DNA of 64,000 nt from Caldisericia bacterium (GCA_017999835.1 JAGNLA010000002.1:62001-126000); one strand, 5' to 3'; numbered from the stretch's first letter, positions 10,501 through 18,128 are shown. Program-made: numbers and translations. The notes: generated by a model not told the origin, from the sequence alone.

Positions 10501-11350
10501 GGAGTTTTACTCCTTGCGGGATTGCGAAATCTCCTGAACCTTCGCCAAAGGTAACTGTGACTTTGTCACCTGAAACCGAGCTGACCTGGCCTTCGATGGT
10601 GTCTGTGCAACCAAGCGGGAAAACCAGCACAGCAGTTTTTTCCTTGGCAAACCAGTCTATTGACCCTCTGCCAAGCGATTCGACCGGGAATCTGAGTGGT
10701 ACGTATGTTCTTCCACCTTCAATAAACGGTGCGACCTTGGAGTTTGCGGCATCAATCGGTTTATCAACGCCATCGACTTTTGCCATTGACTTGCCTATCC
10801 ACATCTCGACCGTGTGACCAAGCGCCGAAATGGTGACCTTGCTGGTTGCCTTGTCAAAACCTATCGTTCCACCGAGTGGTTCAACAACGTACCTGATGAC
10901 CAGGTACATTTTGCCACTTTTGAGCACAGGCGCTGCTGTCATCTGTTTTTTTGTGCCATTGTCGGTGAAGGTTTTTGAGCCTGTCGCAAACGACAGGATT
11001 GAATGGCACGGAGCTTCAAGTGTCGGCACGTTCTTGTCTATCTGTGACGAGACCTGGATTGATTTTATCTGGTTGAGCGATGAATCAAGAGCTGATATTT
11101 CATAGGTGTTTGTTCCGGTTTCGGGTTGTGTGTCCACCCACGAAGTGCCATCAATTGGCCCAGGGGTAACCATCGATACAGACGGTTTTATCCTTCTGAC
11201 CTGATAGAAGGCAGCTGTCGAGTCAATGCTATCCCAGCTGAGTGTTATAGCCCTGGAAGAACCCTTGGCCAAAGCTGTCTGGGCTTTTGCCGGAACGGCA
11301 AAACTTGTAAAAGCAATAAGAACTGCAAGCAAAAAAGAAACTTTTTTCAT
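4568..11350 (-). CDS. Giant exported stalk-domain protein with about 28 tandem OB-fold-like repeats
   Basis: 2260 residues. A signal peptide (1-23, AKA cleavage site) is followed by an FnIII-like segment (about 27-105) and a stalk/copper-amine-oxidase-N-like domain (about 120-246) with GRTYVPLRFPVESLG. Residues 250-2225 are roughly 28 tandem units of about 70 residues. Each has the pattern G-x-V, a strand pair, then C-x(2)-L-x(2)-G-x-C-hydrophobic-x-V-x-G, a strand, and a closing V-x-C, resembling DUF5666-type OB folds. Many units hold two to four cysteines. The tail is proline-rich (SSGLPPPPFIIAP), and no membrane anchor or sortase signal is visible. GGGAG lies 8 bases before the ATG. It follows the HAD gene by 4 bases. 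A surface or periplasmic structural or ligand-binding role is inferred. Confidence 0.87.
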   Translation of the reverse strand: MKKVSFLLAVLIAFTSFAVPAKAQTALAKGSSRAITLSWDSIDSTAAFYQVRRIKPSVSMVTPGPIDGTSWVDTQPETGTNTYEISALDSSLNQIKSIQVSSQIDKNVPTLEAPCHSILSFATGSKTFTDNGTKKQMTAAPVLKSGKMYLVIRYVVEPLGGTIGFDKATSKVTISALGHTVEMWIGKSMAKVDGVDKPIDAANSKVAPFIEGGRTYVPLRFPVESLGRGSIDWFAKEKTAVLVFPLGCTDTIEGQVSSVSGDKVTVTFGEGSGDFAIPQGVKLQSGQCVNVSYEEVNGKNFTGQIVKVPCNQCTGEQFNGTVVSSSDTLIIKDVAGKARTFKKGKNITNFTPGTCVTGCASGDTVVSLRTSDCPRQVFEGKVVTACNNGEFGFSAGGVSVQVKAPNGFDCSKLSVGACLVVEGNYDSTNPSLIIASKISIVECQVGSLYTVFVQSSCKNGSMTVADIDGNFYNLTVPTGTTCDFQLGSCLSVTAQVQGDSMVATKISQSQPPKDASSYFKGFITDSTAAKVTVAGDRTYNLTKPTYFTLKLEAGAAVEIWGRIKGESLNAVKLSIIPGMSRVVEGRIIDLMCQTRMAILNTSTSKVGVKFPSDYDCNKLSIGECIKVTGVMDSETLLAGIVNKADCPSGCSGKTYKGTVVSVDCESKTIKIRTHENSQILTVKIGSTVQCDSLYKGLCVAVCGEMSEEWLIAQTFTLIDCPMDVCEGKIFNAIIQSTDCNANTITIATKDGDKTLSLPDTVECSRLTQGACAEVCVVGETASYVHQLNCTALGKIIEGTMISETQVELTDSTKLTIKSNKKLSIGDCIIASGKMSDMEADVFEAAIVAVVQCSGGSGVSGKVESIDCQNMKVTVSTPTGSKEFSMPEGFDCTQLQPGDCLFVKASEGKTIINKINCPDYERMHAAVYVTSTSQDKFTGTDLSSLSLVTVIGSYNVSKGSVYVANGHRLNSSTMENAYVEPLMYSKSDPKNETMSFVSMDKVSSVARMKDTMGNIRLLVVAPEALKDTKKDEVFTLETMVCDTGFGPRAELGDNFVATSSELLNKKTVVGVIFGVDASDDMVLMHTYEGENVGISPDDVSVIKSVRAGDCLIATGTFDDQSMILKNAKLDVSDCSGGELGRSFTGVITAIEGTKGVIYVASDNGGTFVVYTEAVTQLTGLSMGDCVAVSGIILSKQTPDFVLSKMIQRVDCQSPSNQPVTVEGHVEDYTAATKQLRIKTYSGPTWTVFLEMNETPDFEKGMAVRASGRLQAKSNTISKGYASKMAIAPARWSVSGKVTEKLDGAFKLADGYGRNWTLHSKTLPEVDQVVFAAGIVPTFGLAELVDVYWAATNGWQEPKSSFGGVVFGVSCGNDNLLTRNTQAQMTSLRLPHTGFCGFFAVGECVSANGRLQGTIPGMAKITEVVGNQNSCFEAAVVGKIVARSTAEKYSIMLTTEGKLIRLGYQTEVEANKLAIGDYAKINGRYMPSAPDTLKVDSLTKIGGAISYETVGRIISVNSSTIIIMESSGRQLEVGLPDGYSNPTGLVSRYVRAKGQFESGLFKAKSVEVIKSPSIAVEIEGVVVRKTDHSMVIKDYENGLWQVSVSVGDGIKVDDEVFVAGWSDATTWWTITDAVAIKTSGQAPALNLMLWGQVTGKDCDKGSVTITIDDGSKFDAYPSDKGLCDTVTVGEKIQISGQVQNGMTNTINGARIARPGMSGDKKMIVGVITELSCISRVAKVQENDTGGIPGQLWTVKLDKSVNCESFTVGQQVKATGDLVLTQKLTLEDAIMEKIGNPTEQITITGSLVAHDCQQDYAIVDSQGKLFRVYLKDKSTCPQLTSGDQLKITGIVTIGRKTVIAEATWEKIPDTEAYTVLHARVDFAGCTGMRVLVLDGNEFWTINFKDGEPCDKIVSGMVLTFKGKKDPSRTHLLMQAIVLESLLPKVSVGSIDEIFCDQGKLVLIEDGGGVRTVNVETPVSECVSKQYAKGDKIQVNGFLDILNPNSEIQFGKIEPFGDKLGLVPMNFVGEVLDVFDCRDKGIIQARSGHVVWRIKLPEGSDCSKYKIGDWYRIKGGMQSFKDKIMIATSLEKARATAIGYVSEANYSIPQLSVKELKKEYKWTVQLADKSTTRNWKKGQYIIVEGDITGNMLLTNSVVTGMIMAKGKVKAIDPATQSIELEGEDLRSYTIKIKTEWVDLTDFKVGNVVTAVGVLEGKDLKKEGNVMKDCYVEESSGLPPPPFIIAPTNYGSSRIFTDMHEPKIN

Positions 11351-11354
11351 TTAA

Positions 11355-11981
11355 TTACTCCCTGATTTTTGATATGTGCTCTTCCAATTGATGGATAGTG
11401 TCTATTCTAAGATCAAAACTTCCATCCTCCTTGTTGCCAACCAGACAGGTGTGCATGCCAAACTGCGCAGCGCCCTCAAGATTCTGCTCATCGTCATCAA
11501 CGAGCCAGCAATCCTGAGGATTCACGTCAAGTTCAGCGCAGACCTTTTCAAAACAACTCCTGTTTGGCTTTCCATGAAAATCAAAATCCTCGATCGAGAA
11601 AATCCTCTCAAAGACGTCTGGAATACCAAGCAAATCCAGCACTTTCCTTATATGGTCTATGGGGGCATTCGAGAGGATACAGACATGAACACCCAAAGAA
11701 AGCAGCATTTTACGAAGTTTTTCGTCCTGTTTGAGGAAAAGTTTGGCATCAACGTCATGCACAAAATTCATGTAATCGTATGGATCAATGCCCTGATGCC
11801 GCATTAAACCCGAAAGTGTGGTACCGTAGGCTTTGAGATATTTTTTTCTCAGCTCAACCATTTCTTCCACGGGCTTGCCAAGAATCTTCATCATATAGAG
11901 AACCATACGTTCCCTGATTGCGGAAATGAATTCCGGGTTATAATAAAGAGTCTGGTCACAATCAAGCAGGAGGGTTTTCAT
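11355..11981 (-). CDS. HAD-superfamily hydrolase (pyrimidine 5'-nucleotidase-like)
   Basis: 208 residues. The nucleophile motif DCDQT (residues 8-12) is the DxDxT signature. Motif II is ILSNAP and the C-terminal acidic motif is WLVDDDEQNLEGA. The cap is helical, and the run of motifs resembles the SDT1/pyrimidine 5'-nucleotidase branch of subfamily IA, so a small phosphorylated metabolite is the likely substrate. No Shine-Dalgarno sequence is evident, and AT-rich sequence abuts the ATG. It is the first gene of the unit that continues into the giant repeat protein 4 bases downstream; no functional link between the two is obvious. Confidence 0.88.
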   Translation of the reverse strand: MKTLLLDCDQTLYYNPEFISAIRERMVLYMMKILGKPVEEMVELRKKYLKAYGTTLSGLMRHQGIDPYDYMNFVHDVDAKLFLKQDEKLRKMLLSLGVHVCILSNAPIDHIRKVLDLLGIPDVFERIFSIEDFDFHGKPNRSCFEKVCAELDVNPQDCWLVDDDEQNLEGAAQFGMHTCLVGNKEDGSFDLRIDTIHQLEEHISKIRE

Positions 11982-12066
11982 AATTTATAATTTAGTGTTG
12001 AAAGCTCACCGTTCAAGATTGACAAGATGCCAAAAAACCGTTACGTTTTACCAAACAGAGGTGAGA

Positions 12067-12864
12067 ATGTTAAGAGAACCTTGCGTTAGCGGAAAGTTTT
12101 ATCCGCAAGATCCTTCCGAGCTGGAATCCATGATAATGTCGTTTGAAGAATGGAGCCAGACGAAAGCGACTGTCAAAGGGATAGTCGTTCCTCACGCAGG
12201 ATACATGTATTCAGGAAAAGTAGCCGCATCCGTCTGGGGCAAGATAAATGTCCCTGAAACCGTCATAATCATTGCTCCAAACCACACCGGTCTTGGCCCA
12301 TCAATCTCGGTTTATCCGGAAGGCCAGTGGGTAACTCCACTTGGAAACATTGAAATAGACACGGCTTTATCAAAAGCAATCGTTTCAGGTTCTGGGCTGG
12401 CTGAAGCTGACACTCTGGCTCACAAAAACGAACACTCTGTTGAAGTACAATTGCCTTTCATGAGGCTGGCCAACCCCTTGGCAAAACTTGTGGCAATCGT
12501 CATGGGCGACTACAGCGAGTTTGCCATTCTCGATCTTTCAAAAGCCATATTTGAACATGCAAATCCTGATAAAACCCTCATCGTTGCATCATCCGACTTT
12601 TCCCATTACGAACCGGAGTACACGGCAAAGGCCAGGGACAAGTTTGCCATTGAGGAGATAAAAAAACTCGACTGGCGAGCCTTGCACAACGTTGTCACAA
12701 CAAAAGAGATCTCGATGTGTGGCTTGGGACCGATATGCGTTGCCATCGAGTGCTCAAAGCGCTGGAACGCCGAGTCCGGCAAACTTCTTTCGTACAGCAA
12801 CTCAGGATTTATGAGCCACGACTTCTCAAACGTCGTGACCTACGCCGCTATGGCGTTTAAATGA
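12067..12864 (+). CDS. amrB: MEMO-like protein (AmmeMemoRadiSam system protein B)
   Basis: About 265 residues of the Memo/AmmeMemoRadiSam B family, which shares a fold with class III extradiol dioxygenases. Typical motifs are seen: AGYMYSGKVAASVW, NHTGLGPSISVYPEG, AHKNEHSVEVQLPFM and SSDFSHYEP, supplying histidines of the putative metal site. The start at 12067 is chosen for the GAGGTGA sequence just upstream and because family homology begins at LREPCVSGKFYP. The usual partners (AMMECR1 and the AmmeMemoRadiSam radical SAM protein) are not adjacent. It leads a forward operon with an exported OB-like protein through an ATGA overlap. The biochemical role is unknown. Confidence 0.9.
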   Translation: MLREPCVSGKFYPQDPSELESMIMSFEEWSQTKATVKGIVVPHAGYMYSGKVAASVWGKINVPETVIIIAPNHTGLGPSISVYPEGQWVTPLGNIEIDTALSKAIVSGSGLAEADTLAHKNEHSVEVQLPFMRLANPLAKLVAIVMGDYSEFAILDLSKAIFEHANPDKTLIVASSDFSHYEPEYTAKARDKFAIEEIKKLDWRALHNVVTTKEISMCGLGPICVAIECSKRWNAESGKLLSYSNSGFMSHDFSNVVTYAAMAFK

Positions 12865-14348
12865 AACGCATAACAATTCTGATTGCTCTGGTGCTTGTTC
12901 TGCTCCCGGTACCAATATCAAAATCATCGCTTAGACAGGCACTTGTTTACGGCAGGATTGCAAAACTTGAATCAGGGCAGATGGTCGTTTTCCCAGACAC
13001 AATCCTTGGCAAAGGCTTTGTCACATCAACAAACATCAACGCCGAGGTCTCCGGGCTGGAGGTTCATCTTGACGGAAAATTTGCATCTGGCGATGACTTT
13101 CTTGGCATCGGCACGCTTGACACTCTTGCAGGTTGCTTTGACCCATACTGGTACAAGACTGGTTCCATCGATTGGGACTATGGTGTGCTTGAAGGTGAAA
13201 AGATCAGCTTTGCAGGAAGTAAAGTCAACTTGAACACAAAAAACGCTAGATTCCTAAAAGATGGCACCATATCCAACCTTTTTGAGATGAACGGCATGGA
13301 AGTTGATGTGTTCGGTCAGAGGGATTCAAAAGGGTTTGAAGTGTATGCCATGTCAGACTCCAACACCGGATATTCCAAATTTTGTGGCGTCATCACCGGC
13401 AAGCAGGAAACAGGGATCACCGACTTTAAGGCTTCCAAGGTGTTTAGCAAAAAGAATATCGAAACGATAACAGTCCTTGCCCAGAAAAACCCATCCACAA
13501 TCTTTTTCAACGGCTCCGGAATTTCATCGTTTGACAATCTTTTGCCGGGCAGGCTCGGATATTGTGCTGGCCCGTTCAACATTCAGTCAGGCATCATACA
13601 AGCAGAGGTCGTTGTTTCTGGTCTCAACTCTTCGGTTTTTGGTTCCAGGATTGTCGGCATCGTTACAAGCGTTGCCACCGACTCAATCCAGATTCGAACC
13701 ATGCTGCCTGGATGTGTTCCTGTTACAGTCAAATGTTCGCTTGAAGGAGCAGACATCGTCAAAAATGGAGCAGCTTTAACTGGATCGGAAGCAAGCCCAT
13801 ACACATTTGCAGTGCCTGGCAAAACCGTGGTTGAACTGTTTGGAAAGTTTGAAAACGACCAGTTTGCTTTCAAGGCAAGCCTGGTTCGGGTTGAACCAAA
13901 AGCTCTTTCAAAATACGTGTGCGGATTCACCAAAGGCAAGTCGATCATTGATATTTTTGGATACAGCTTTCCTTTTATCAGGGCATCGGCCATGAAGGTT
14001 TTGTTTGGCGCCCAACCCCAGGAGGATGGAGCTTTCGTTGTCGGCTGGACAGAGGAAGGCAAAATGGTTGCTGTAATGTTCCCTGAGCCTGGACTTCTCG
14101 GTTTACAGATAAAAGGCATACTCAAAGAAAACCGAAAAAACAGTTTCGTTCTGGAATGTCAATTAGCATTCGACGAAAGGCTCTCAGGCAGACCATATGA
14201 GGTTTTCATTGCTCCAAACACAAAAATTGTTGATCCCAAAACAGGATTTGTCGATCCGCAGTCACTGGAACCCGGGACACAGTTGAACTGTTGGGGAGTA
14301 CTGGATGAAGACTATAAATTTTACATTGTTCTGGCAGATCTGGACTGA
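12861..14348 (+). CDS. Exported OB-fold-like repeat protein, function unknown
   Basis: 495 residues with an N-terminal signal peptide (hydrophobic 4-17). The rest is predicted beta-rich, with recurring segments of the type GRIAKLESGQMVV, VEVDVFGQRD, GIVTSVATDSIQI, VVELFGKFENDQF and IKGILKENRKNSFVLE, which resemble the OB-like units of the giant protein at 4568-11350. It starts in the stop codon of the MEMO-like gene (ATGA), and its end overlaps the upstream region of the polysaccharide deacetylase gene, so all are co-transcribed. No catalytic motif is apparent. I infer an extracytoplasmic location from the signal peptide. Confidence 0.8.
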   Translation: MKRITILIALVLVLLPVPISKSSLRQALVYGRIAKLESGQMVVFPDTILGKGFVTSTNINAEVSGLEVHLDGKFASGDDFLGIGTLDTLAGCFDPYWYKTGSIDWDYGVLEGEKISFAGSKVNLNTKNARFLKDGTISNLFEMNGMEVDVFGQRDSKGFEVYAMSDSNTGYSKFCGVITGKQETGITDFKASKVFSKKNIETITVLAQKNPSTIFFNGSGISSFDNLLPGRLGYCAGPFNIQSGIIQAEVVVSGLNSSVFGSRIVGIVTSVATDSIQIRTMLPGCVPVTVKCSLEGADIVKNGAALTGSEASPYTFAVPGKTVVELFGKFENDQFAFKASLVRVEPKALSKYVCGFTKGKSIIDIFGYSFPFIRASAMKVLFGAQPQEDGAFVVGWTEEGKMVAVMFPEPGLLGLQIKGILKENRKNSFVLECQLAFDERLSGRPYEVFIAPNTKIVDPKTGFVDPQSLEPGTQLNCWGVLDEDYKFYIVLADLD

Positions 14349-14376
14349 AAACCTTTCAGGCGTTAAAATTCATGGC

Positions 14377-15414
14377 ATGAAAACAAAACTGGTTCTTCTT
14401 TCAGCTTTGATATTGACGACAGTCATGCCTGTTCCAACAAATGCAGGATTTGAGCTGGACAAAAGACAGGTTTGGCCAGTGTTGGCATCAAACGAAGTAA
14501 AAGCTCTTATTCTTGAATACCACCTAATCGAAACACCTCCAGCAAACGCAAGGTATCCTGACCTTTATGTAACAGAAGAGACATTCAAGAAACATCTGGC
14601 AATGCTCCGGGAGACCGGCCTCAAATGCATCTCCTTTGAAGATGCCATCAGCCAGCTTGAGGCGGGAAACTTTGACGCAAGCAACGTCATCATAACCTTT
14701 GACGATGGATACCTGGACAACTTTGCCGTAGCGCAAAAATTGTCCAACCTTGGTCACGGAGGAACGTTCTATATTCCAACGTTTTACCCGGGCAAAAGCC
14801 AACCTGCGCAAAACCTTACCTACATGTCCTGGGATGATATAAAAAAGATATCTGAAATGGGTTTTGAAATAGGTGCTCACACCGTTCATCACACTAATCT
14901 GCGCAACTTAAAACTCGAGGTTGTAAATTACGAAATCTCAGAGTCACTCAATGACATATACGGTCACATTGGTAAAAAACCAACAACTTTCTCCATCCCA
15001 ATGGGCACATACACAAACCAGGTGATCGTTGAAATAGAAAAATATGGTCTGAAAGGTTGCGTCATCTCAAACTACGGCTATTTGACAAAGTTCAACACCA
15101 ACAACGCACCAAGGATAAAGATCAAGGAAGAGACAGGCATGAGATCGGTTATCGAACTTTACCTGTCAAGAAACCTGAAATACTTTGGTGAAATTGAGCC
15201 TGGAACAAAAGGCCCAAGGATAAGGTCATTTCGAAGCATGCTCACAAGACTTGGGCATCCATTGGTCGATTCAGATGTTTACGACGAGGACATGGTGAAA
15301 GCCATAAAGGAATTTCAGAAAATCTTCGAGCTTGAGGAGAATGGAAAACTGAACACAACAACCATGGACAAGATTGTCAGAGACTTTATTACATTGACGG
15401 TGAAAGGGATATGA
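14377..15414 (+). CDS. Exported polysaccharide deacetylase with C-terminal peptidoglycan-binding domain
   Basis: About 345 residues. A signal peptide (about 1-23, TNA cleavage region) precedes a NodB-type deacetylase domain with the metal-binding TFDDGY and HTVHHTNL motifs (the H-x3-H pair), followed by SIPMGTY. It should remove acetyl groups from cell-wall or surface amino sugars. Residues about 285-345 form a peptidoglycan-binding-1-like helical domain (FRSMLTRLGHPLVDSDVYD, then IKEFQKIFEL). The ATG at 14377 is preferred because the signal peptide starts there. It overlaps the following lipoprotein gene by 4 bases. Confidence 0.9.
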   Translation: MKTKLVLLSALILTTVMPVPTNAGFELDKRQVWPVLASNEVKALILEYHLIETPPANARYPDLYVTEETFKKHLAMLRETGLKCISFEDAISQLEAGNFDASNVIITFDDGYLDNFAVAQKLSNLGHGGTFYIPTFYPGKSQPAQNLTYMSWDDIKKISEMGFEIGAHTVHHTNLRNLKLEVVNYEISESLNDIYGHIGKKPTTFSIPMGTYTNQVIVEIEKYGLKGCVISNYGYLTKFNTNNAPRIKIKEETGMRSVIELYLSRNLKYFGEIEPGTKGPRIRSFRSMLTRLGHPLVDSDVYDEDMVKAIKEFQKIFELEENGKLNTTTMDKIVRDFITLTVKGI

Positions 15415-16667
15415 ACAAAAAAATACTGGCAGCGTTGATAGCAATTATTCTTTTATCGGTATCGTGCGGCGGAGAAAAGACTGAAAAGGTTGAGTTGCCC
15501 AACTCCAACAACACAGCCAGTCAATCAACGCCGACCGACAACAACGACAAACAACCCCAGAATTCAAACCAGGAAGACGACAAACCTGCCAACAATTCCA
15601 TGCCTGAAGGGCAATCCAATCTTCCAGATTCTACAGACACAATCTCTGAAGCAATCGTGGAGCCGATGCAGGAATCACAGCTTTTGACAACCATGAAGCT
15701 CATACCGAAAGAAGCATTTGATATTTCGACAACAGAGGGGATTTCAGCACTTGTCTATGCCAATCAGGAATCTTGCTTCAAACGCATGAAATATGACTTC
15801 AAAGCAAACGCCGAGGATATTGCAAAAACTGCCCCCATATTCTTTTATGACGTTATCAAAAGCCCACGCAATGATTTTGAAAATCCGAAAAACTGGATAT
15901 GGACAGTCACGAACATAACTCAGCTGACATACTGGATGGCTGGCAACTTCAACCTGAATGTCAACATGCCACCAATACTCAAAAAAGAAAAATACAAATC
16001 GTACCCGCTTGAATACCAGTACTCCTATTATCTCGCACCTGAGGAGGTTCAAAGCCCAAGATACGGTCGTTTTGCAACACTTCTTGCCGACAGTCTGGCC
16101 ATGTTTTCGGACAATGACGTTGCGTCGCTGGCCAGAAACACTGTTGTAAACATTGCCGAAAAAGGCTCTGGAATGCTCGACAACCCCGACTACGCCAAAC
16201 TGCTAGGCTACCTTGGCGAACCCGAAGCCTGCTCACTTGTCAGAGTTGAAAAGCCAATGGACATTGCAAAAATGCTTGCCGATCCAAACGCCAAGAAGAT
16301 GCCCGAAAAACTCAGAAAAACTTTTGAGCTCATCGAGAACAAATCCAGACCAAAAACCCTAAAATACATTGGCATAGGATTCTACCCCGAAGAAGAATAC
16401 AGCCTTAGATTTTTGCTCTTCTACGACTCAAATTATGAAGCAAAAAATGACATGGCTATTTTGAAAAGCGTCTGGTCTGATCCTTTAATTGTCAAAACCG
16501 AAACCTGGAGAAATATGACCAATCTAGAGCAGACAAGGTTTTCGGTTAAAGATAACATTGGCATCGTGGAATGCAAAACTAACAGAAAAATGTCGGGAAT
16601 CGATGTTGTCACCAACGTTTCAGTAGTTGTAATGACAAATTCATTGTCTTCGTTGATTAAACGGTAA
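15411..16667 (+). CDS. Lipoprotein of unknown function
   Basis: 418 residues with a lipoprotein signal peptide and lipobox LSVSC (cysteine 19). A low-complexity linker rich in N, Q, S, T and P (about 25-75) leads to a folded domain. The C-terminal region (SLRFLLFYDSNYEAKNDMA, a tryptophan, then IVECKTNRK) resembles the C-termini of the two lipoproteins at 40359-42604, suggesting a paralogous family. It is the last gene of the forward operon that begins with the MEMO-like gene. No enzymatic motif was recognised. Confidence 0.8.
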   Translation: MNKKILAALIAIILLSVSCGGEKTEKVELPNSNNTASQSTPTDNNDKQPQNSNQEDDKPANNSMPEGQSNLPDSTDTISEAIVEPMQESQLLTTMKLIPKEAFDISTTEGISALVYANQESCFKRMKYDFKANAEDIAKTAPIFFYDVIKSPRNDFENPKNWIWTVTNITQLTYWMAGNFNLNVNMPPILKKEKYKSYPLEYQYSYYLAPEEVQSPRYGRFATLLADSLAMFSDNDVASLARNTVVNIAEKGSGMLDNPDYAKLLGYLGEPEACSLVRVEKPMDIAKMLADPNAKKMPEKLRKTFELIENKSRPKTLKYIGIGFYPEEEYSLRFLLFYDSNYEAKNDMAILKSVWSDPLIVKTETWRNMTNLEQTRFSVKDNIGIVECKTNRKMSGIDVVTNVSVVVMTNSLSSLIKR

Positions 16668-16704
16668 TTTAATCGACTTTTTAGATTGCAGTTGTAGGAT
16701 ACAA

Positions 16705-16817
16705 TGTGCAGGTGACCCCATACCTGCTAGGGGTCTACCCCCAAAGACCCCGTCCCTCCCAATGTCCCCTCCCCAAGGGGATTGCTCCCAGCCGGGCGCC
16801 CCTCCCACGCCCGGCTT
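16705..16817. other. GC-rich multi-hairpin intergenic element (candidate structured RNA)
   Basis: The intergenic stretch 16668-17047 holds no gene. Within it a C-rich (plus strand) block forms successive hairpins: GCAGGT/ACCTGC (16708-16727, 8-base loop), GGGGTCT/AGACCCC (16730-16751, 8-base loop) and AGCCGGGCG/CGCCCGGCT (16790-16816, 9-base loop). Loops contain runs of four or five C on the plus strand, so of G on the minus strand. Composition differs sharply from the AT-rich flanks, and a strong terminator follows 20 bases later. Orientation and function are unknown. Confidence 0.5.
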
Positions 16818-16837
16818 AATTATTTTAGGTGAAAATC

Positions 16838-16870
16838 AAAAAAGCCGCCTTTTTTACGAGGCGGCTTTTT
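16838..16870 (+). terminator. Intrinsic terminator
   Basis: A 12-bp stem, AAAAAGCCGCCT paired with AGGCGGCTTTTT, with an 8-base loop and a T-tract. It follows the GC-rich hairpin block and the operon ending at 16667. The flanking A and T tracts mean it could also act on the minus strand for the NIF3-like gene, about 180 bases away. Confidence 0.85.
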
Positions 16871-17047
16871 GTTTGTTTTTACTGACTTTTTGCTGATCGT
16901 ACAGGGTCATTCCAATCTGCCAGTATAAAGAATCAGAATTGAAACACATGTTATACCGGCATTCAATATTTATATTAGATTTACAATAACTAAATTATTA
17001 TATCCTAATTATAAATATTGTCTAAATAATAACTATTCCTTATTTGT

Positions 17048-18058
17048 TTATGCTAGGTACGAAGAGGGCATCGGGCTCCTGCAAACAGGTGGCGAGCCAG
17101 GATTGCGATTCACCCTTATCAATCCCGAGGTCGCAACTATCTCCACACCGTTTTGCTCGAACCTGTCGAGAATGTGGTTCATGCCTATGGAATCCGAAGC
17201 CATGTGGCCAACATTAATGATGTTAAGATGGAACTTTTGAGCCATCTCAATGTGTTCCTTGGGAATGTGCATAACAACCACAGTGCCAACACCCGCGTCT
17301 GCCAACCGTTCCCAGCCATCCTTTGAACCTGTGGTTCCACCTGTCATCTCAACGAGTATCTTGCCTGTTCTCTTTTCATCCGAACCAATCTCGATTCTTG
17401 GGTTCAGGCCTTTTCTTCTTGCAAGGTCATATTCAGGAACGTCTTTCATAACCTTCAAAAGATCGCCAACAGTTTTGGGATCCTTCTGCTTAACAATGTT
17501 TGTCAGGTAGGTGACTACACAGTTGTCAGCAGGCGTGTGGAGTGAGAAAAGTGGAATTCCCAGCAGTTTAGCCGCATCAGCAGTTTGGTAGTGGTTGGAA
17601 GCAAATATTGCCTGCTCAACCTCTTTGTGCCTTGGGTATATCAAGCCTTCGCCAATGTTTATAGGCACACCAGCGCCAGACATGATGTCGGCTTGCATGA
17701 GCATGACTTTTGGTAGCCCGACAATGCCCATCCCTGAAGGGTGATGGCTCAAGACTGCGTCAATTTTCTTGCCCTTCTCTCTGAGTCTGTCAGCCAGCAA
17801 GATTTCGCCAACACCAATATCAATGCCGACAAGAACCGTTCCAACATCTGCGTCTGGATCTCCGGCAGCCATTCTTGAATCCGGATACGGATTCCAAAGT
17901 GAATCGACATCGAAATAATCTTTGTCCTCTGGCTTCAACGCCTCGAAAGCTTTTTTGGATTTTGACAAGTCGTATTCGACGGCTTCTTTGCCTCTGGGAT
18001 CATTCTCAATGCCTGTTGCTACACCTAATCTATATAGATTCTCAAGTCTCAATTTCAT
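17048..18058 (-). CDS. NIF3-like dinuclear metal-centre protein
   Basis: 336 residues. Metal-ligand motifs of the NIF3/YbgI family are visible: SHHPSG early, HTPADNC centrally, and NVGHMASDSIGMNH late, giving the typical histidine and glutamate ligands. The family forms hexameric rings; its reaction is not settled. AAGGAGG (18059-18065) directly abuts the ATG at 18058 with no spacer, whereas a TTG two codons later (18052) is at the usual distance, so the true start may be that TTG. The last ~15 residues (PGSPPVCRSP...) look non-conserved. It is transcribed alone, divergent from the lipoprotein gene at 18129. Confidence 0.85.
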   Translation of the reverse strand: MKLRLENLYRLGVATGIENDPRGKEAVEYDLSKSKKAFEALKPEDKDYFDVDSLWNPYPDSRMAAGDPDADVGTVLVGIDIGVGEILLADRLREKGKKIDAVLSHHPSGMGIVGLPKVMLMQADIMSGAGVPINIGEGLIYPRHKEVEQAIFASNHYQTADAAKLLGIPLFSLHTPADNCVVTYLTNIVKQKDPKTVGDLLKVMKDVPEYDLARRKGLNPRIEIGSDEKRTGKILVEMTGGTTGSKDGWERLADAGVGTVVVMHIPKEHIEMAQKFHLNIINVGHMASDSIGMNHILDRFEQNGVEIVATSGLIRVNRNPGSPPVCRSPMPSSYLA

Positions 18059-18093
18059 CCTCCTTGATTACATTGTATCAGTCAAGTCAACAG

Positions 18094-18121
18094 TTGAATC
18101 AAGAACAAAAACAAATAGATT
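18094..18121 (+). promoter_or_regulatory. Predicted promoter for the lipoprotein gene at 18129
   Basis: TTGAAT (18094-18099) and TAGATT (18116-18121) are separated by 16 bases. Only 7 bases separate the -10 box from the ATG, and no Shine-Dalgarno sequence is present, which would give an mRNA starting at or next to the start codon. The -10 match is modest. Confidence 0.4.
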
Positions 18122-18128
18122 TATCAAC

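Noticed and set aside
4568-11350. Several plus-strand open frames of 60-108 codons inside the giant gene
   Set aside because: They are antisense shadows of a continuous, strongly patterned coding frame.
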